The notes below the pieces were generated by a model. The model was not told the origin of the DNA. It was given only the letters and a program-made list of their open reading frames with translations, and did not search any database. 64,000 nucleotides of DNA, taken from contig CM077116.1 of the NCBI GenBank assembly GCA_039619475.1, positions 31,197,183 through 31,261,182 on the forward strand. Direction: 5' to 3'. Within the stretch, counting starts at the first letter, position 1; each line of letters opens with the position of its first letter. The DNA comes from Icerya purchasi (Eukaryota > Arthropoda > Insecta > Hemiptera > Monophlebidae). The position numbers were made by a program, and so were the translations under genes. Below, piece after piece: positions 25,218 through 37,533 of the stretch.

Positions 25218-26014
25218 AATGAAATTATAGAGAACGGTTGATATAAATCCGTAAATGTAATTCAACTGCTAGAATGACATAAACATACTTATAGCGATCA
25301 GAAAAATTCCTTTTTTTTTACTAATAAATTAAAGAACTCTTCGACTTTTTTTTTTTTTTTTTACTGTTTCGTAAACGTAGAACATTAACTGAATAAATAA
25401 CAGATGAGGAATATTTTAACGTTCGTATCGTTCCATAGCTAGGTTCGAACGTCTGGCCCCAAAATTTATATTACCTTTGATTTTGAGGATGAAAGCATAT
25501 ATTTTTCATCTGCCAAATCACCTTTAATATGTGTTGTGTGTAAGATTCCAAGCTAAGTGATACGGACGTTGCTTGAGAAGCATAGCGAAACGCTGAGAGT
25601 CCAGACAAGATGTGACCATGTGAGTATTTAGTGTGCCCGATGCGAAGCCCACACAGAGTTTTGATGAGGCGAAGGTGTGATGGTATAAAGTTATTTTTAC
25701 TCGATTGGTGTGAACTTTTTTTTTTTTTTTTTTTTTTTTTTTAGTGTTTTGTATAATGATGTTATAATTTATAATTCAATTCTGTTAGCCGCTATTACAA
25801 AGGCTCGAACGAGTTTAAACCTCTTGTATTCGAAGTTGTTGTTTTCGTAACAGAAAAAATGGCGTTAACTACACTAGATATTTCAAAAAAGAATGAAGCA
25901 ATACTGGGTTACGTCAGTGATAAATGTAGTTTTTCTGATCGCTATATGTTTATGTCATTCTAGCAGTTGAATTACATTTACAGATCGATATCAACCGTTC
26001 TCTATAATTTCATT
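25218..26014. mobile_element. Unclassified inverted-repeat element, about 0.8 kb
   Basis: About 85 bp at 25218-25305 is repeated in reverse complement at 25929-26014 (including TAGAGAACGGTTGATAT and TCAACTGCTAGAATGACATA). The inside is non-coding and carries poly-T runs, the longest at about 25710-25742. The arms have several mismatches. No target duplication was found, and the superfamily is unknown. Confidence 0.65.
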
Positions 26015-27263
26015 GTATGATTTTAGGCATTTTTTATGTAACTGATATTTGAGCTTTCTGAGGTTAACTGTCAATATTGTAACCTATTTTAGGTAAAAAA
26101 TTGACCAACATAGTGCGGTGATCCCACCAACTCAGTGTTTAGGATCAATGCAATCGATATCTCGTTTTATAATGCGGCAAACTTTTTAGAATGTTTTATC
26201 TTAGGTTATAATGCTTTTCTTAGGCGGAAAAGCGAGGTTTCGTGTAGGGGCGGACGGTTTTTGTTTCTTTGTAGAGTCCCCTCACGAAATTTTAAATTAA
26301 AATTAAAATATTGATGAACTAGATTTTTATAAATTTTCAACCTTATACCCTCACTACGAAAGCAAATGAAAAAGCCCGGACAATTAAAAATGAAGATATT
26401 TACATTTAAAAGCTACTTGATTTTTGTAGTCGTAGAATATTTTTAACTGCATGAAGCGGAAAATAATAATAACAGCGAACCCAGAAATAATCAGTAATAT
26501 TTAACAACAGATAGTTCCATTGAATATTTTACAAACATTTATCTATCGATATATACTTGCTAGTAATAAATATTAATCAAAAATTACGAACTTAAACTAG
26601 TAAAAACTACAACTATGAAACAGAATAAAGAGAAAATGTAAATTAAAAACCTGATAATAAGACTTTATTTATTTCATTTATTTATTTTACGTGTTATATA
26701 TATAGCAACTTAGGCTAGAGACACAATAATACTTTTATAACTGAAAAATTATACTAACTAATATAATATTTGAATTAGGTACAAATGTGATCAATAATAT
26801 TTAGCAACAGATAGTTCACAAACAGTTATTCATTTATTTCCTCGAATAATAATGAGTATTAAAAAAAAAAGTTTCAAACGTACGTTCAGAAAAAATTTAA
26901 AGAAAGCCAACTGCCGCAGTATAGTTGATTGCGACACGACATTTTGTTTGAATAAAACCTGGTTCAAACCTTGCTGCCGGCGCACATAGAAAATTTAAGA
27001 AATTTTCATTGCACTCGGCTACAAAATGAAAAAAAGTTTCGCAAATTTAATTTTTTTTTTGATCGTTTGAACTATTACTGTAGAAAAATTCTTTCACTTC
27101 TTCGAAATCTGGATGCAATTGGTGATACTAATATTATTGTTTGCTACTGTCAGCCATTTACGAACTTAAAAAAAAATTAATTTGTATACAGTTTTATAAA
27201 GTTACGACTTTAGTTCTCAGAACTATTGTCTTTTTTCAATAATGTAGTTTTGTATTCTACCAT
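26015..27263. other. Non-coding AT-rich sequence
   Basis: No gene recognised. A short diverged duplication (AATATTTAACAACAGATAGTT near 26493 and AATATTTAGCAACAGATAGTT near 26796) is visible. Open frames at 26971 and later are short and unrecognised. Confidence 0.45.
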
Positions 27264-27563
27264 GGGTGTCTCCAGGGTGGAGGCCGTTTCCCCCCCCCCT
27301 GAAGACCCGAAAATTTTTAATCAACTGTCCATAATTATTCATAGGCGCGTAATCATGGACAATTCGGAAGACTTTTATAATAATAAAGTATATAGTAGAA
27401 CAATTTGCCAGAAACCCACGAAAATTATGTTTTAATTAAGCTTTTATTCTTGTTTAATAAAATATTAAGCCTTTACAAATTATAAATTTTTAGTTTTCCT
27501 ATAACTCGTATCCTCTTTCCGTCATCTTGCCCCCCCCCTCGGGCTCATTCGCTGGCGACGCCC
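27264..27563. mobile_element. 300-bp MITE-like element
   Basis: The left end GGGTGTCTCCAG at 27264 matches the reverse complement of the right end CTGGCGACGCCC at 27563 at 10 of 12 bases. Both ends carry a run of C on the inner side (about 27290-27299 and 27530-27539). The inside is AT-rich and non-coding. No clear target duplication was seen, so the superfamily is open. Confidence 0.5.
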
Positions 27564-30500
27564 TTTCCGTAATATGTTTACATTCTTAAAAGATATGCAC
27601 ATCCTACATTGAATACTTATAAAAAGTTCTATTAAATTAAGGAACCCAAATTAACATCTGTAAACGAAGTTTTCGCAGGCATCACCGGTGAAAACAGAAC
27701 ACTGACACGTACAATTTCCCAAATTAACCTAATCTATAATTTAAATATAAAATACAAATCGACTACGTGTGTACCGTAATAATCTTAGATTGTGCACATA
27801 TTTTCAAGTATTACATATGTATATAAGATGGGGACACCCGAATTGCGCACCAACACTTCACACAATGACAAGTCGGACTCGAATTGCGCACTGACCCGAA
27901 ATAGGCCGCCTGCTGAGAACTCGAATTGCGCACCGCTTTAAAAAAAATACTCCGGATTTTATAAAATCGACGAAGGACTAAAATCAGTAAAAGTGTCGTT
28001 CTTTCAGTGACTTCCAAAATGTCTTATCATATATCGATGGAACGTTTGCTATTTGGAATAACATTTCGGTTGCTTGGAAAAAACCCCTTACAGGTTTGCG
28101 AGAAATATAGGCTATTTTTTAAGTATACGATGCGTAAAAATGTTGAAAGCCATTGAGAACATTCTAATTTTATACGATAAAGCGTCCATCAGTTTTGGAA
28201 CTACCGAGTCCAATAAACAGCGATTATGGTTCCTGTGACGTTTTCGCTTGTTTTTTTATGTTTCATATCGGCTAACTTCCGATGCGCATATCAAGTGTTT
28301 AGATTACTAAACCTTTTTTAACCGTTGGCCAGGTAAAATTTGAGTGTCGCCTATAAGATTGGTTCCGCTAATGGTTCCACGGGCCAGTTCTTTGGATTTC
28401 TAATTGTTTTTCTTTGTGGATTTTTATAATAAAATGACTGTACTTTCCACGCAGTACGTTTATTTCTTTAAAAAATAAGGAATATGAATATGCCGATTAA
28501 ATAAGTTAAGTATGGATTAAAATATCTCAGAAACTAAAATGTCTGGCTAAATTATGCGAGAGAGAAGAATATTACGGAATGTTAATGGTACTTATTTTTT
28601 TCAGAACTACATTTCAGCGGTAACCAATGTTGATAATAATTTAAGTCACTCGCATTCGACATCCATTTAATTTAAAAATTTGGATCCTTAAATTTTAAAA
28701 TTTTGCAAACATTTCGTAAATTGTCTGTATTTCAATGAGGAAAATACGTTGTTTAAATAAGCTATTAACTCTCTAGATACTACAGAATGCAAGAAAACAT
28801 TCGGCAATACGTTTTTTTTTTTTGCGACGGTACTCAATCGCGCCATTTCTTCAGTTTTCTTTTTCGTTATCATGTAAAATCTGCGATTAGTTATTTTCAC
28901 TGTTCTGTTTTATGCGCAGATTATTACTTGTTAAGTGTACATATTTCAATGGTTTAAAACTAAGTTTATTTCTAGGAATTAAATTGAAATCGTAATGTTC
29001 ATCTGGAAAAAAAAGTTCTATATATTGCGCATAAAATGCATTGCAACACTATAGAAAATAGCATTTTCTTATAACGTTCGAACACAAAATTCGCAACATT
29101 CGACTAAAATGGTGAAATTAATTTTATAATATACCAGCTGGAACACACGGTTTTGTTCGAGTAAGAAATAATTAAGAACTACATACATATATATTATGTA
29201 TATAATAATATTGATAATAATTAGAATTATTTTATTAATTCAAGAAATAAAAGGAAGTAAAATAAAAAGTTAAAAAAAAAAAAAAATCCGATTCAAAATT
29301 TACTGTAAAAATTTAATAAAAATGTACACTGAAAAGTAAAAAACAATTATTCGATAAAAAGTATTCCGTTCCAGAATAATTGTATACCTTAAAGTAATAT
29401 TATCATCATTTTTATACAGCATTCATTTTTTGGGTTGGGCACCAAATTGAGATTGCAATAGCTAGAAATAATTTATTGAATATTTAATGCAGTTTTTAAT
29501 TGTTATTGCAATTTGCGATTTCCGTACCGACTCTAATACATAAGTATTTTTGCCGCTTAAGGGGATCATCATCACTATGAAACTTATTACTTTCTATCGA
29601 ATAATTATTTTTCGCTTTTTAATGTATTTTTATTAAATAGTGTCCGGAAAACCTTTAAATGTCGCTATTTTTTTTTTTCTTTTACATTTCACAATTTTTA
29701 GCGTGCCAACTTGAACTTTTTTGTTTTTCGAAAAATCGACTTTTTCAAATACCGACAAGCTTGCAAATAATTCTATGAAAATTCATTTTCATTATTCAAA
29801 ACTACACGCTCGCGTGGTAATTAACATCGTTAATACCTTAATTTTTTCAGGTTACCTATCTGTGGTAAACTGATGATAGTATTTTAATTCAATCGTATCA
29901 GTTGTATTAAAAAATTATCTGAAGAAACCGCATTTTTTTTTTTAACGTTTATTTTAACGACTACTGAGTATTTTTGCTAATCGATTTTCATCGGTATTCA
30001 CGTGGTACTATCGATAAATGGTAGAATCGTTAAAACCGTTCCACATGAGTGTTATAAGCCAACAGACATAAAAAAAAACATAAGCGACGAACGCATATCT
30101 TTTGGAAAGTCGGTAATAAATAACAGCTGAAAGAGATAATGATTTTGTTGTTCAAGAATATAGAGTAGCTTTGAAACATCAGAAGAATTTTCAAACTCGG
30201 TCCAGGGGACTTTTTTTAAGTGAACCTCGAAGAAGCGAAGTGAATCCTCTTTGCGTGTGTATGTATGATACACCGTATAATACACTGATTATAGCGCAGA
30301 GCAAATAAAAAAAAAAACGATTTTTCACCTAATAGCAGTTTTTATCAATCTTTTTTTTGTACCTTTTTGAATAGAAATAAGACTGTACCTAAATAGGACC
30401 ACCACACTGAAATACGGTACTGGTACTGCACAGTAAGCAAATTAGCAAGTGGCTCGACGATGGTACAGGGTAAGCTGGTAACAAACCCTATACAGTCTAC

Positions 30501-31204
30501 TAGCGACGAATTCGTCCGATTCACGGCTGTCCGTCTTGTTCCGAAGACGCGGGATTTTACATAGATCTACCCGCAGCTCACCGCCGCTGCACTTAAGTAA
30601 CCGTTTAGATTCGATACGTACCCGCTGAAGGTCACGTCAAAGCACTTACATTGCCAGTCACGTGCACAGACTCGTCTACACAGCCTTTACCCCACCAGTT
30701 GATCATCCGTTCGTATTACGATCATTTTCAATTTCAGCGGAGTAAGCGTTCTGGATACGCTTAACAACACCATGATTAAAAGACGTCTCAGAAATCGGAA
30801 TAAAATGCAATATAACTAAAAATTCTTTTTAAATCATCATACCGCTGAACTCTAACATTAATATTCGGGTATCGGTAAATACGATGAATTACGATCATTA
30901 AACGAAACAGTGTAATCATTTATTAATGTAAATTTTAAAAAACACATGTGTATGTATACCGTAAATCTTCTAACGGACATATTTAAAAATGAAAAATAAT
31001 AAAACAAACTACGCAACTACAACGAAAAGAAAAAGCCTCTACAAATACCAGTTCGGGATAATAGGAGGAGATGAAGCGAAATTATGCTTATTTGTAATAA
31101 TAGTAATGGTCGCGTCATTGGTAAAATGTAAAATTTTCAGGTAATCTGAAAGGCTTTTTATTCCATTTTTCTTGTAGGTCAATGTTGTCATTGCGATTGG
31201 TTGA
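27564..31204. other. Non-coding; one short tandem repeat and one GC-richer island
   Basis: No gene recognised. Besides the 41-bp tandem repeat (listed separately), the stretch about 30430-30740 is clearly richer in G and C than the rest and free of simple repeats. It could be an exon or a regulatory element, but no coding frame was found. Poly-A/T runs occur near 28810, 29275 and 29935. Confidence 0.4.
27839..27933. repeat. Three copies of a 12-mer at 41-42 bp spacing
   Basis: CGAATTGCGCAC occurs at 27839, 27880 and 27922, and is followed by a variable stretch each time. The even spacing suggests a decayed 41-bp tandem repeat whose 12-bp core was kept. Confidence 0.8.
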
Positions 31205-31800
31205 AAACTACTGGTCTTTGATGAATTTTTCTATACAAACAATGCCACCATTCAGGCGGTATTTCCAATACTTTTATATAACACAATCTTCGTCGTTTTA
31301 TACGCTTCGTGTTGTCAGTAATTATTTTGATATAACCTAAAACGAACTTAAAATGGCAAATTCTTCAGCGCTTTGACAAAGATGTTTTTACAATTGTTGC
31401 GTATAATAAATATCTGTCGTCTTATTGGCCTTTATAAATACTGACGCTGATCAATATCATTTACAGAAAAATACTTCCACACGATAATTTCCACCACCAT
31501 GTTTCACAATTGTATTTTAAATATTTCTCATTTCCAAGTGTGTATTTGGTTTTCGTCAAATTTGTTTTTTCTTCCAGAAATATTAAATTTTAATTTGTCA
31601 ATAATGTCCCTTCAAAACGTTTCATCCGCCGAACTATACTTTTTAGTAAAATCGGGACGCTTTTTTTTTTTTTTTTTTCAATGAAGTGATGTGGATTATG
31701 ACGATTATTTTTAATAATTCCACCGATTGGTTGGCCAAAAATTTTTTTCCGAATCCTACGTGTACGGCTTAGCAGCACATTTTAGGACACTTATTTCCGG
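31205..31800 (-). pseudogene. Tc1-like transposase, heavily decayed
   Basis: Minus-strand translation in several frames gives blocks in the order expected for the DDE domain of a Tc1-family transposase. RIRKKIFGQPIGGI lies around 31720-31760, DKLKFNISGRKNK around 31555-31595, and NMVVEIIVWKYFSVND around 31460-31510, the last matching the usual VKHGGGSIMVWG region. A diverged TDNTKRIKRRRLCYIKVLEIPP lies around 31240-31320. The same block is better preserved in a second copy at 33.2 kb. Stops and frameshifts are numerous. No terminal repeats were found. Confidence 0.65.
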
Positions 31801-33159
31801 ATTTTTTACTATCATTTGGACGACAAAGTGTTTACCTGGAACATGGAGCTATTTTAAATGAAATGTAAAATGAAAATTTTTTTGCGCATACACAATAACC
31901 ACTGTACCACATATTTACACTGAACCAGCGGCTCTTCGTTTACTCCGTATATTTATCCCCATATGTCCTGCAAATAATTTTCTCATTCTACGTGGCTCTT
32001 TCAACTTTTTAACATCTCTTCAAAATATCAAAACATCTTTCTTGATAATCCTCTCGTCCAACGCATTCTACTTATCCATAATTCTCTGCAAACATCTCGG
32101 ATCCACGTTTAAGGATTCATCGTTATTTCAGTGATCTTATAACTCTCCTTCCGAATATATGTACATATTTTTACTTATTTATTTTTTGAGCTGAATATGT
32201 CTTCTCAAACTACTCTCTATAACTTCGTTAAATTTCTTAACCAAAACGTGAAAATATTAGTCTCCGGCTGATAATAATTTACTTATCAAATTAAGTCTTT
32301 TATTCATATTGTTCTTAATTATTACTAATTTATTTCAGTCAGCGGTAAATGATCGCGATTTTCGTTATTTTCACTTGATATTTCAGTTGCTTCTCTGTTT
32401 TAAAATTACTTTATTCATATTTGTAATTTCAACGTAATAAATTTATACTCCTACTGCATAAAATAATATTTAAATGCTTTTAATTTATTTAAATTAATAA
32501 TTACATATAATAACGCTTTTTTATGCTACTAGATCTTTATGTCGATATCGCGAGATGTTTAGCCGTGAATTTCAAAAAAATGACTCCACGCGTTTATCAT
32601 TTTGTTCCAAGTAGAATGAATTAAATGAATCAGTATGTGAAAATATTATATTGTGCGTGTGGCGTGCTATTGTAACCTCTACGACTTTCCCGTATGCTGA
32701 ATAGTCATTTCGTAAAATTGTTTCTTATTTCTTCTACAAACCGATAGTGATAAAATAATAATGCATTATTCCCGAAGAACAGTTTACTTCGTTTATTCGT
32801 AAAATTAAATGTCTTTCGTTTTTTTTGAACTCCTCAATTGATTAATACAGAATTTGTCTCACAAAAGTGGTGCGCCCGACTAAAATGTTCATTTTTTATT
32901 ATTACGTTGTTAGGGCAATTTCTGAAATTTAATATTTTTGTGATCCGTCAAAAACTCAAACAATTTTAACTTTTCGTAGTATCAGCGTTTTAAAAAACCA
33001 TTTGGTGACTCGACAAAGCCGAATATGATGGTTTAAAAAGTCCACGCTGATTTTCTTTTGTTCTTATTCGTTGCATTGCAATGATGCTGACTTATTGTTA
33101 GTGTCTGTCGGTATTAGTGATCTGTAAAATAAAACATACCAAAAACAGATAATACGTAA
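31801..33159. other. Non-coding AT-rich gap between two Tc1 fragments
   Basis: No gene or repeat recognised. Confidence 0.5.
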
Positions 33160-33480
33160 TTCATGTTGATCATAAAGAACAGTTAACCGAAATTATCAAA
33201 TGATTGTAAGAACTTTGAAATTTAGTGTCGAAAAATTGAGTCTGGAAAACAATTTCAAGTTCTACCAAGATAATGACCCTAAACATAAATCGTACAAAGC
33301 GCGGTCGTGGCTATTGTACAACTGTCCGAAGGTCATGGAAACACCACCATTGTACCGAACATCAATCCCATCGGATATTTGTGGGACCACTTGGATCGAA
33401 AAATTCGGGAACGAATATTAGAAATAAAATACAGCTAAAAATAATTATCGAGCAAGAGTGGTGAAAATTTTCACCCGAAT
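33160..33480 (+). pseudogene. Tc1-like transposase, C-terminal DDE fragment
   Basis: The frame 33200-33421 reads NNFKFYQDNDPKHKSYKARS, the catalytic second-aspartate block of Tc1 transposases. It is followed by NCPKVMETPP, which corresponds to the usual VLEWPPQSPDLNPIE region. After a frameshift the match goes on as NPIGYLWDHLDRKIRERI (about 33366-33419). Only the C-terminal third is present, in the opposite orientation to the 31.2-31.8 kb copy, so it is a separate truncated copy. Confidence 0.85.
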
Positions 33481-33689
33481 TTACAGAAAAAATTAGTGAT
33501 ATATATTTTTTATCGGGAGTAATTATTTTTTACTTTTTAGTGCATTTTTACATTTGTATAATAAACCTTGAAGACGGTATTTATTTTTTGTAAAAAAGCA
33601 TTTTTATTAATTTATTTTACTATTTATTTATTTATTTGTTTATTTTTTTCGCGATTGCTATCAAAAATTCGAAAAACGAATTCCGTAAT

Positions 33690-34050
33690 ATCATCATCCT
33701 AGAGTCCCATACTTGATTCCTGAGCGTCGGCGACTCGTACATTTTAGCTGTACAAACATAGGCATAGTGTACTAGATTGTTATATGCAACGCGAGTATAC
33801 ACACGCAAGACTACACTCGGTATTATTATTGTGATTGTTTGATTTATGGTGATACAAATGAAGTCCCGTGTATGTCTGCTGTGTACCAACTAACACGCAT
33901 ATGATGGTACGAATGTTTTCCATTGCCTTCCACGTGAAATAGCAAATATTTTAATTTAATTATTCGTAATAATTTCTGTCGTCGCCCGGTATTGAACCCG
34001 AGACTTCCGTAATGGAAGCCAAACGCTTTAGCAACTAGGCTATCGGGACA
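33690..34050 (-). mobile_element. tRNA-derived SINE
   Basis: Read on the minus strand from about 34050, the head folds like a tRNA. It has an A box (TAGCCTAGTTGC), an anticodon-like arm and a B box (GGTTCAATACC), which together form an internal RNA polymerase III promoter. The anticodon position would be TTA and the acceptor ends do not pair, so it is not a working tRNA gene. A non-tRNA body of about 290 bp follows (with GGCAATGGAAAACATTCG) and ends in GGATGATGAT near 33690. That tail resembles the GAT-repeat tail of the RTE-like LINE at 7.4 kb, which may supply its reverse transcriptase. Confidence 0.8.
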
Positions 34051-34164
34051 ATTTAGAAAGGTAATTTTTTCATTATAGAACTGCGGAGTTATTTGCAACG
34101 GTGAATTCCCATTTCGCCTAAATTTATTGTCGGGTTACTCAGGTAATAAAAAAAAGGCCAGACA

Positions 34165-34711
34165 AACATACAAATGATTTCGTGTTGGCAACAGCGCGTC
34201 ATCATTATCGAATTTTAAGCAGACTAAACGCATCATTTTTTTTTCTATTTGATTCCACTGTGTTAAGGTTTTTTTTTCTTTTCGAAATACAACAAAAAGG
34301 TTTATATGAAAATCAGAAATGAAAAAATACCGCTAAAAATGTTTGATGTAAATATACGCGAAACGACCACTCCAATTAATATTTGCGAGTTATTTTATTG
34401 GATGTCCAGTGCTGTATAAATCCCACCCGCCTTATCAGTCAGTATATAAAAGCCTTATTGATATTTAGTGTGACATGAACATTAAGGTTCGGAGTTGCAG
34501 AAAAAATAATAAAAAAGCTAAATTATAATTAGGTGTAGTTTCGAAGTGGTCGCGTTTATGTAAGAAAAAAGGAATAAAAATCGAATAGAATTAACAATAA
34601 TGACATGACATCGAATGATTATTGCAGCGGTAATTTTATTATTGATTATTAAAATTACAATTATAAGTACATACAAAAAGTAAATGTTAAAATTAGGAAA
34701 ACATAAATAAA
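34165..34711 (+). repeat. 0.5-kb dispersed repeat, copy 1
   Basis: This stretch is about 95% identical, in reverse complement, to about 53786-54310. Shared words include GTGTTGGCAACAGCGCGTCA, CAGTATATAAAAGCCTTATTG and GGTGTAGTTTCGAAGTGGTC. It contains a TATA-like TATATAAAAG (34443) but no coding frame. It may be a solo LTR or a non-autonomous element. Its ends are not clear enough to classify it. Confidence 0.8.
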
Positions 34712-35269
34712 GCTCCATTTAGTTCACCCTGCCTTTTTGCCTTTTCTAGGCTTTTTATCAAAATAAATTCTTCCGGCTCAACGTAGCTCGGTACGCATTT
34801 CAAACGCCTATACTGTCAGGAAGTGCTCTATTTCCGCTTCTCGGCCACGCGCAACGAAACTAGTTCGCTACCCCTGCGTAGCGGTCAGATCCTTCGATTT
34901 TTTAACCGAGAATGCGTCTTTGACAAACAATTCCGCGTTTGCCCGCTACCCGAGACCTTCCGAGAAATTGAATGATTGTTACCAAAATCTTAATATTTTC
35001 AAAGGTCGTAAGAAATGCCAAATCCATCTCAATATGCGGAAAATCACCGCATACTGACTGTTTTACGCTATGAGGTTACAATTTGTTCTGGGTTGAGTGT
35101 TATGTGTATCAACGTTCTGAAGGAAACTATTCTTCTATCTTGAATATTTAAATTTTCGCTTGTGAATAAACCAAAAATTTAGAGTCAGGCTAATATAGCA
35201 ATGGATATATCATTTATAAAAACAAATCGAGCAGGTAAATAATATATATCTCTATAATAAAGCGCCAAG
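34712..35269. other. Non-coding, partly GC-richer
   Basis: The part 34780-34970 is richer in G and C and resembles no element I know. No coding frame recognised. Confidence 0.4.
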
Positions 35270-36350
35270 GAAATAAATAGACGAAAAATCGGAAAAAAAT
35301 AAACGAAAAATCAAAAAAAAAGTCCTGAGACCGTTCTATGGGACTTAGAAAGCTAATTTTTTTTTAATCGACAGCTCCAGGTCAGTGGCTTTTAGGAAAA
35401 TTATAGAGGGTCCAAAATTTTTATACCTTGGGGCTCAAAACGAGCAATGAATCAAATTTTTCTTCCACCATAGACGAAAATAAGACAAAAGACCAAAAAC
35501 AAAAAAAAAATCCTTAGCCCGTTCTATGGCACTTAGAAAGCTAATTTTTTTTTTAATCCACAGCTTCAAGTCAGTCACTTTTAGGAAAATTATAAAATGT
35601 TCAAAATTTTCATACCTTGGGGCTCAAAACGAGTAATGAATCAAATTTTTCTTCCACCATAGACGAAAATAAGACAAAAGACGAAAAATCAAAAAAAAGT
35701 CCTGAGATCGTTCTATGCCACTTAGAAAGCTAATTTTTCTTTTAATCGACAGCTCCAATTCAGTGGCTTTTAGGAAAAATATAAAGTGCTCAAAATTTTA
35801 ATAAACTAGCGCTCAAAACGAGCAATAAATCAAAAAATAGACAAAAAGTTTAAAAAAAAGGTTCTGAGACCGTTCTATGGCACTTGGAAAGCTATCTTTT
35901 TGGAAATCGACAGCTCTACATCAGCAGCATGTAGAAAAAATATAAAACGCTCAAAATTTTCATACCTTAGGGCTCAAAACGAGCAATAAATCAAAGCAAT
36001 AAATCACATTTTTTTGCCGTTTTACAATTTTTTAATCGTTTATCAAAAACTAATTATTCTACTGAACTGCTCTAGGTCTCATTTTAAAGAGAATTGAATT
36101 TAGAGTATTTCCCTCGCTTACACTACCCTTCTAGCGATTGAACTTTTTGAGGAGCTATTTTATTTCAAACTTTTAACAAAATAATTTCAATTTTCGTATT
36201 ATTAGATGAAAAATCAAAAAAAAGTCCTGAGACCGTTCTATGGCACGTAGAAAGCTAATTTTTTTTTAATCGACAGCTCCAGGTCAGTGGCTTTTAAGAA
36301 AATTATAAGATGTCCAAAATTTTCATACCTTGGGGCTCAAAACAAAAAGG
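35270..36350. repeat. Tandem repeat, unit about 188 bp, five copies
   Basis: The word CCGTTCTATG or a one-base variant occurs at 35331, 35519, 35708, 35870 and 36233. It lies within a unit of about 188 bp that also contains CTTAGAAAGCTAATTTTT, CGACAGCTCCAG and TACCTTGGGGCTCAAAACGA. Units four and five are separated by about 180 bp of other sequence (36010-36200). Non-coding. Confidence 0.9.
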
Positions 36351-36407
36351 GAATAGATCAGCGCTAATTTAATAAGATCATTACCAATCGCATGAAAACG
36401 CGGTGCT

Positions 36408-36505
36408 ACTGTATTTATCTACGCAGTACCGCGCTTCCACCCGCCCCCCAACCGGTACTGCATTTACCTACAGAGTACCGCGCTTCCACCCACCCGACAA
36501 CCGTT
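36408..36505. repeat. 49-bp direct repeat, two copies
   Basis: Two units of 49 bp, at 36408 and 36457, share GAGTACCGCGCTTCCACC-like sequence and ACTG starts. They are C-rich and lie just upstream of the second Helitron remnant, so they may be part of its left side. Confidence 0.8.
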
Positions 36506-36766
36506 ACTGGCTTTTCGTTCATCGTGTATTACTCATAGTGGACAAAGACGAAACATCTGTTGTTAACGATTCTTCTTTTGTTTCCTCTATGGTGTATTAT
36601 TGGTGTATTATTGGTGTATTTTTAAATTTGAAAAACGACGTTGTAATTTTGAAGTTGTGATCGGCACAAACTGAAGAAATGAGCAAACTAACGTATTTGC
36701 AATTCTACGAACAGTATCGTGATAGTGGAAAGAGAAATATAGAGACTGGTCGCAATCGTTTTATAA

Positions 36767-37533
36767 AAAGGGTTCGAGGAGTTTTTATTAGAAATTGGTG
36801 AAGGAAAAATGCCAGAGACTTTGTATGGCGAAGAAAATGGAATCCTATTAAATTTCCCCGATTTAAAAATGTTTACTTCACTTGATGAAATGATTGATCA
36901 CATTTATCTCGATAATGGCCTATCAAATTTTTCTAAAATGTCCAAAAGATGTATTTTATCACCAACGAATAAAAACAACAGATTGATAATAGGGAAAAAA
37001 ATTTCTGGAGATGAAATAAATTTATATAGTGCTGATACAACTCTGATTGATGAAAAAGAAACAAATGGAGATTCCACACATTTATGTACTGAAATTTTAA
37101 ACAAAATGTCAGACCCAGGAGTTCCAAATCACAAAATTACTATAAAAATTGGAGCGATTTGTATCCTCATCAGAAATTTGAATTTCGAAGAAGGTCTGGT
37201 GAATGGGAGAAAAGTCGTCATTAAATCTGTTAAAGGTTTCATAATTGAAGTATTTCGTCCGGAAAATGAATGTAAGACGTTTCTAATTCCTAGGATCAGT
37301 TTCAAATTTATAGCTGGCGACACTGGCATTTAGATTTTAAGAAGGCAGTTTCCTATCAAGTTAGCCTATGCCACGACTATTAATAAAGCTCCGGGTGAAA
37401 CATTGGATTTCGCCGCTGTTGATTTGAGGGATAATGTCTTCACTCATGGGCAATTGTATGTTGCCTTGAGTCGAGTGAGAACATCGAAAAATATATGCAT
37501 TTTGAGCCTTGGTCACGACGAAACTCTCACAAA
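36767..37533 (+). pseudogene. Helitron PIF1-like helicase, C-terminal part with one stop
   Basis: The Helitron helicase unwinds DNA during rolling-circle transposition. The frame is open from 36767; visible blocks are FLLEIGEGKMPETL (from 36782), RCILSPTNKNN, GDEINLYSADTT, then GAICILIRNLNFEEGLVNG. An in-frame TAG at 37331-37333 follows, after which the same frame goes on: [20 protein letters not shown], then [17 protein letters not shown]. The [10 protein letters not shown] block corresponds to the usual AMTINKSQGQT helicase motif with changed key residues. The N-terminal helicase motifs and the Rep domain are missing. One stop and altered motifs mean it is inactive. Confidence 0.85.

Noticed and set aside
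33975..34050. A tRNA gene on the minus strand
   Set aside because: The acceptor ends do not pair, the anticodon position would read a stop codon, and the tRNA-like head runs into a body with a repeat tail; it is a SINE.
33632..34098. Two minus-strand frames of about 85 codons
   Set aside because: They lie over the SINE and its flank and are accidental.
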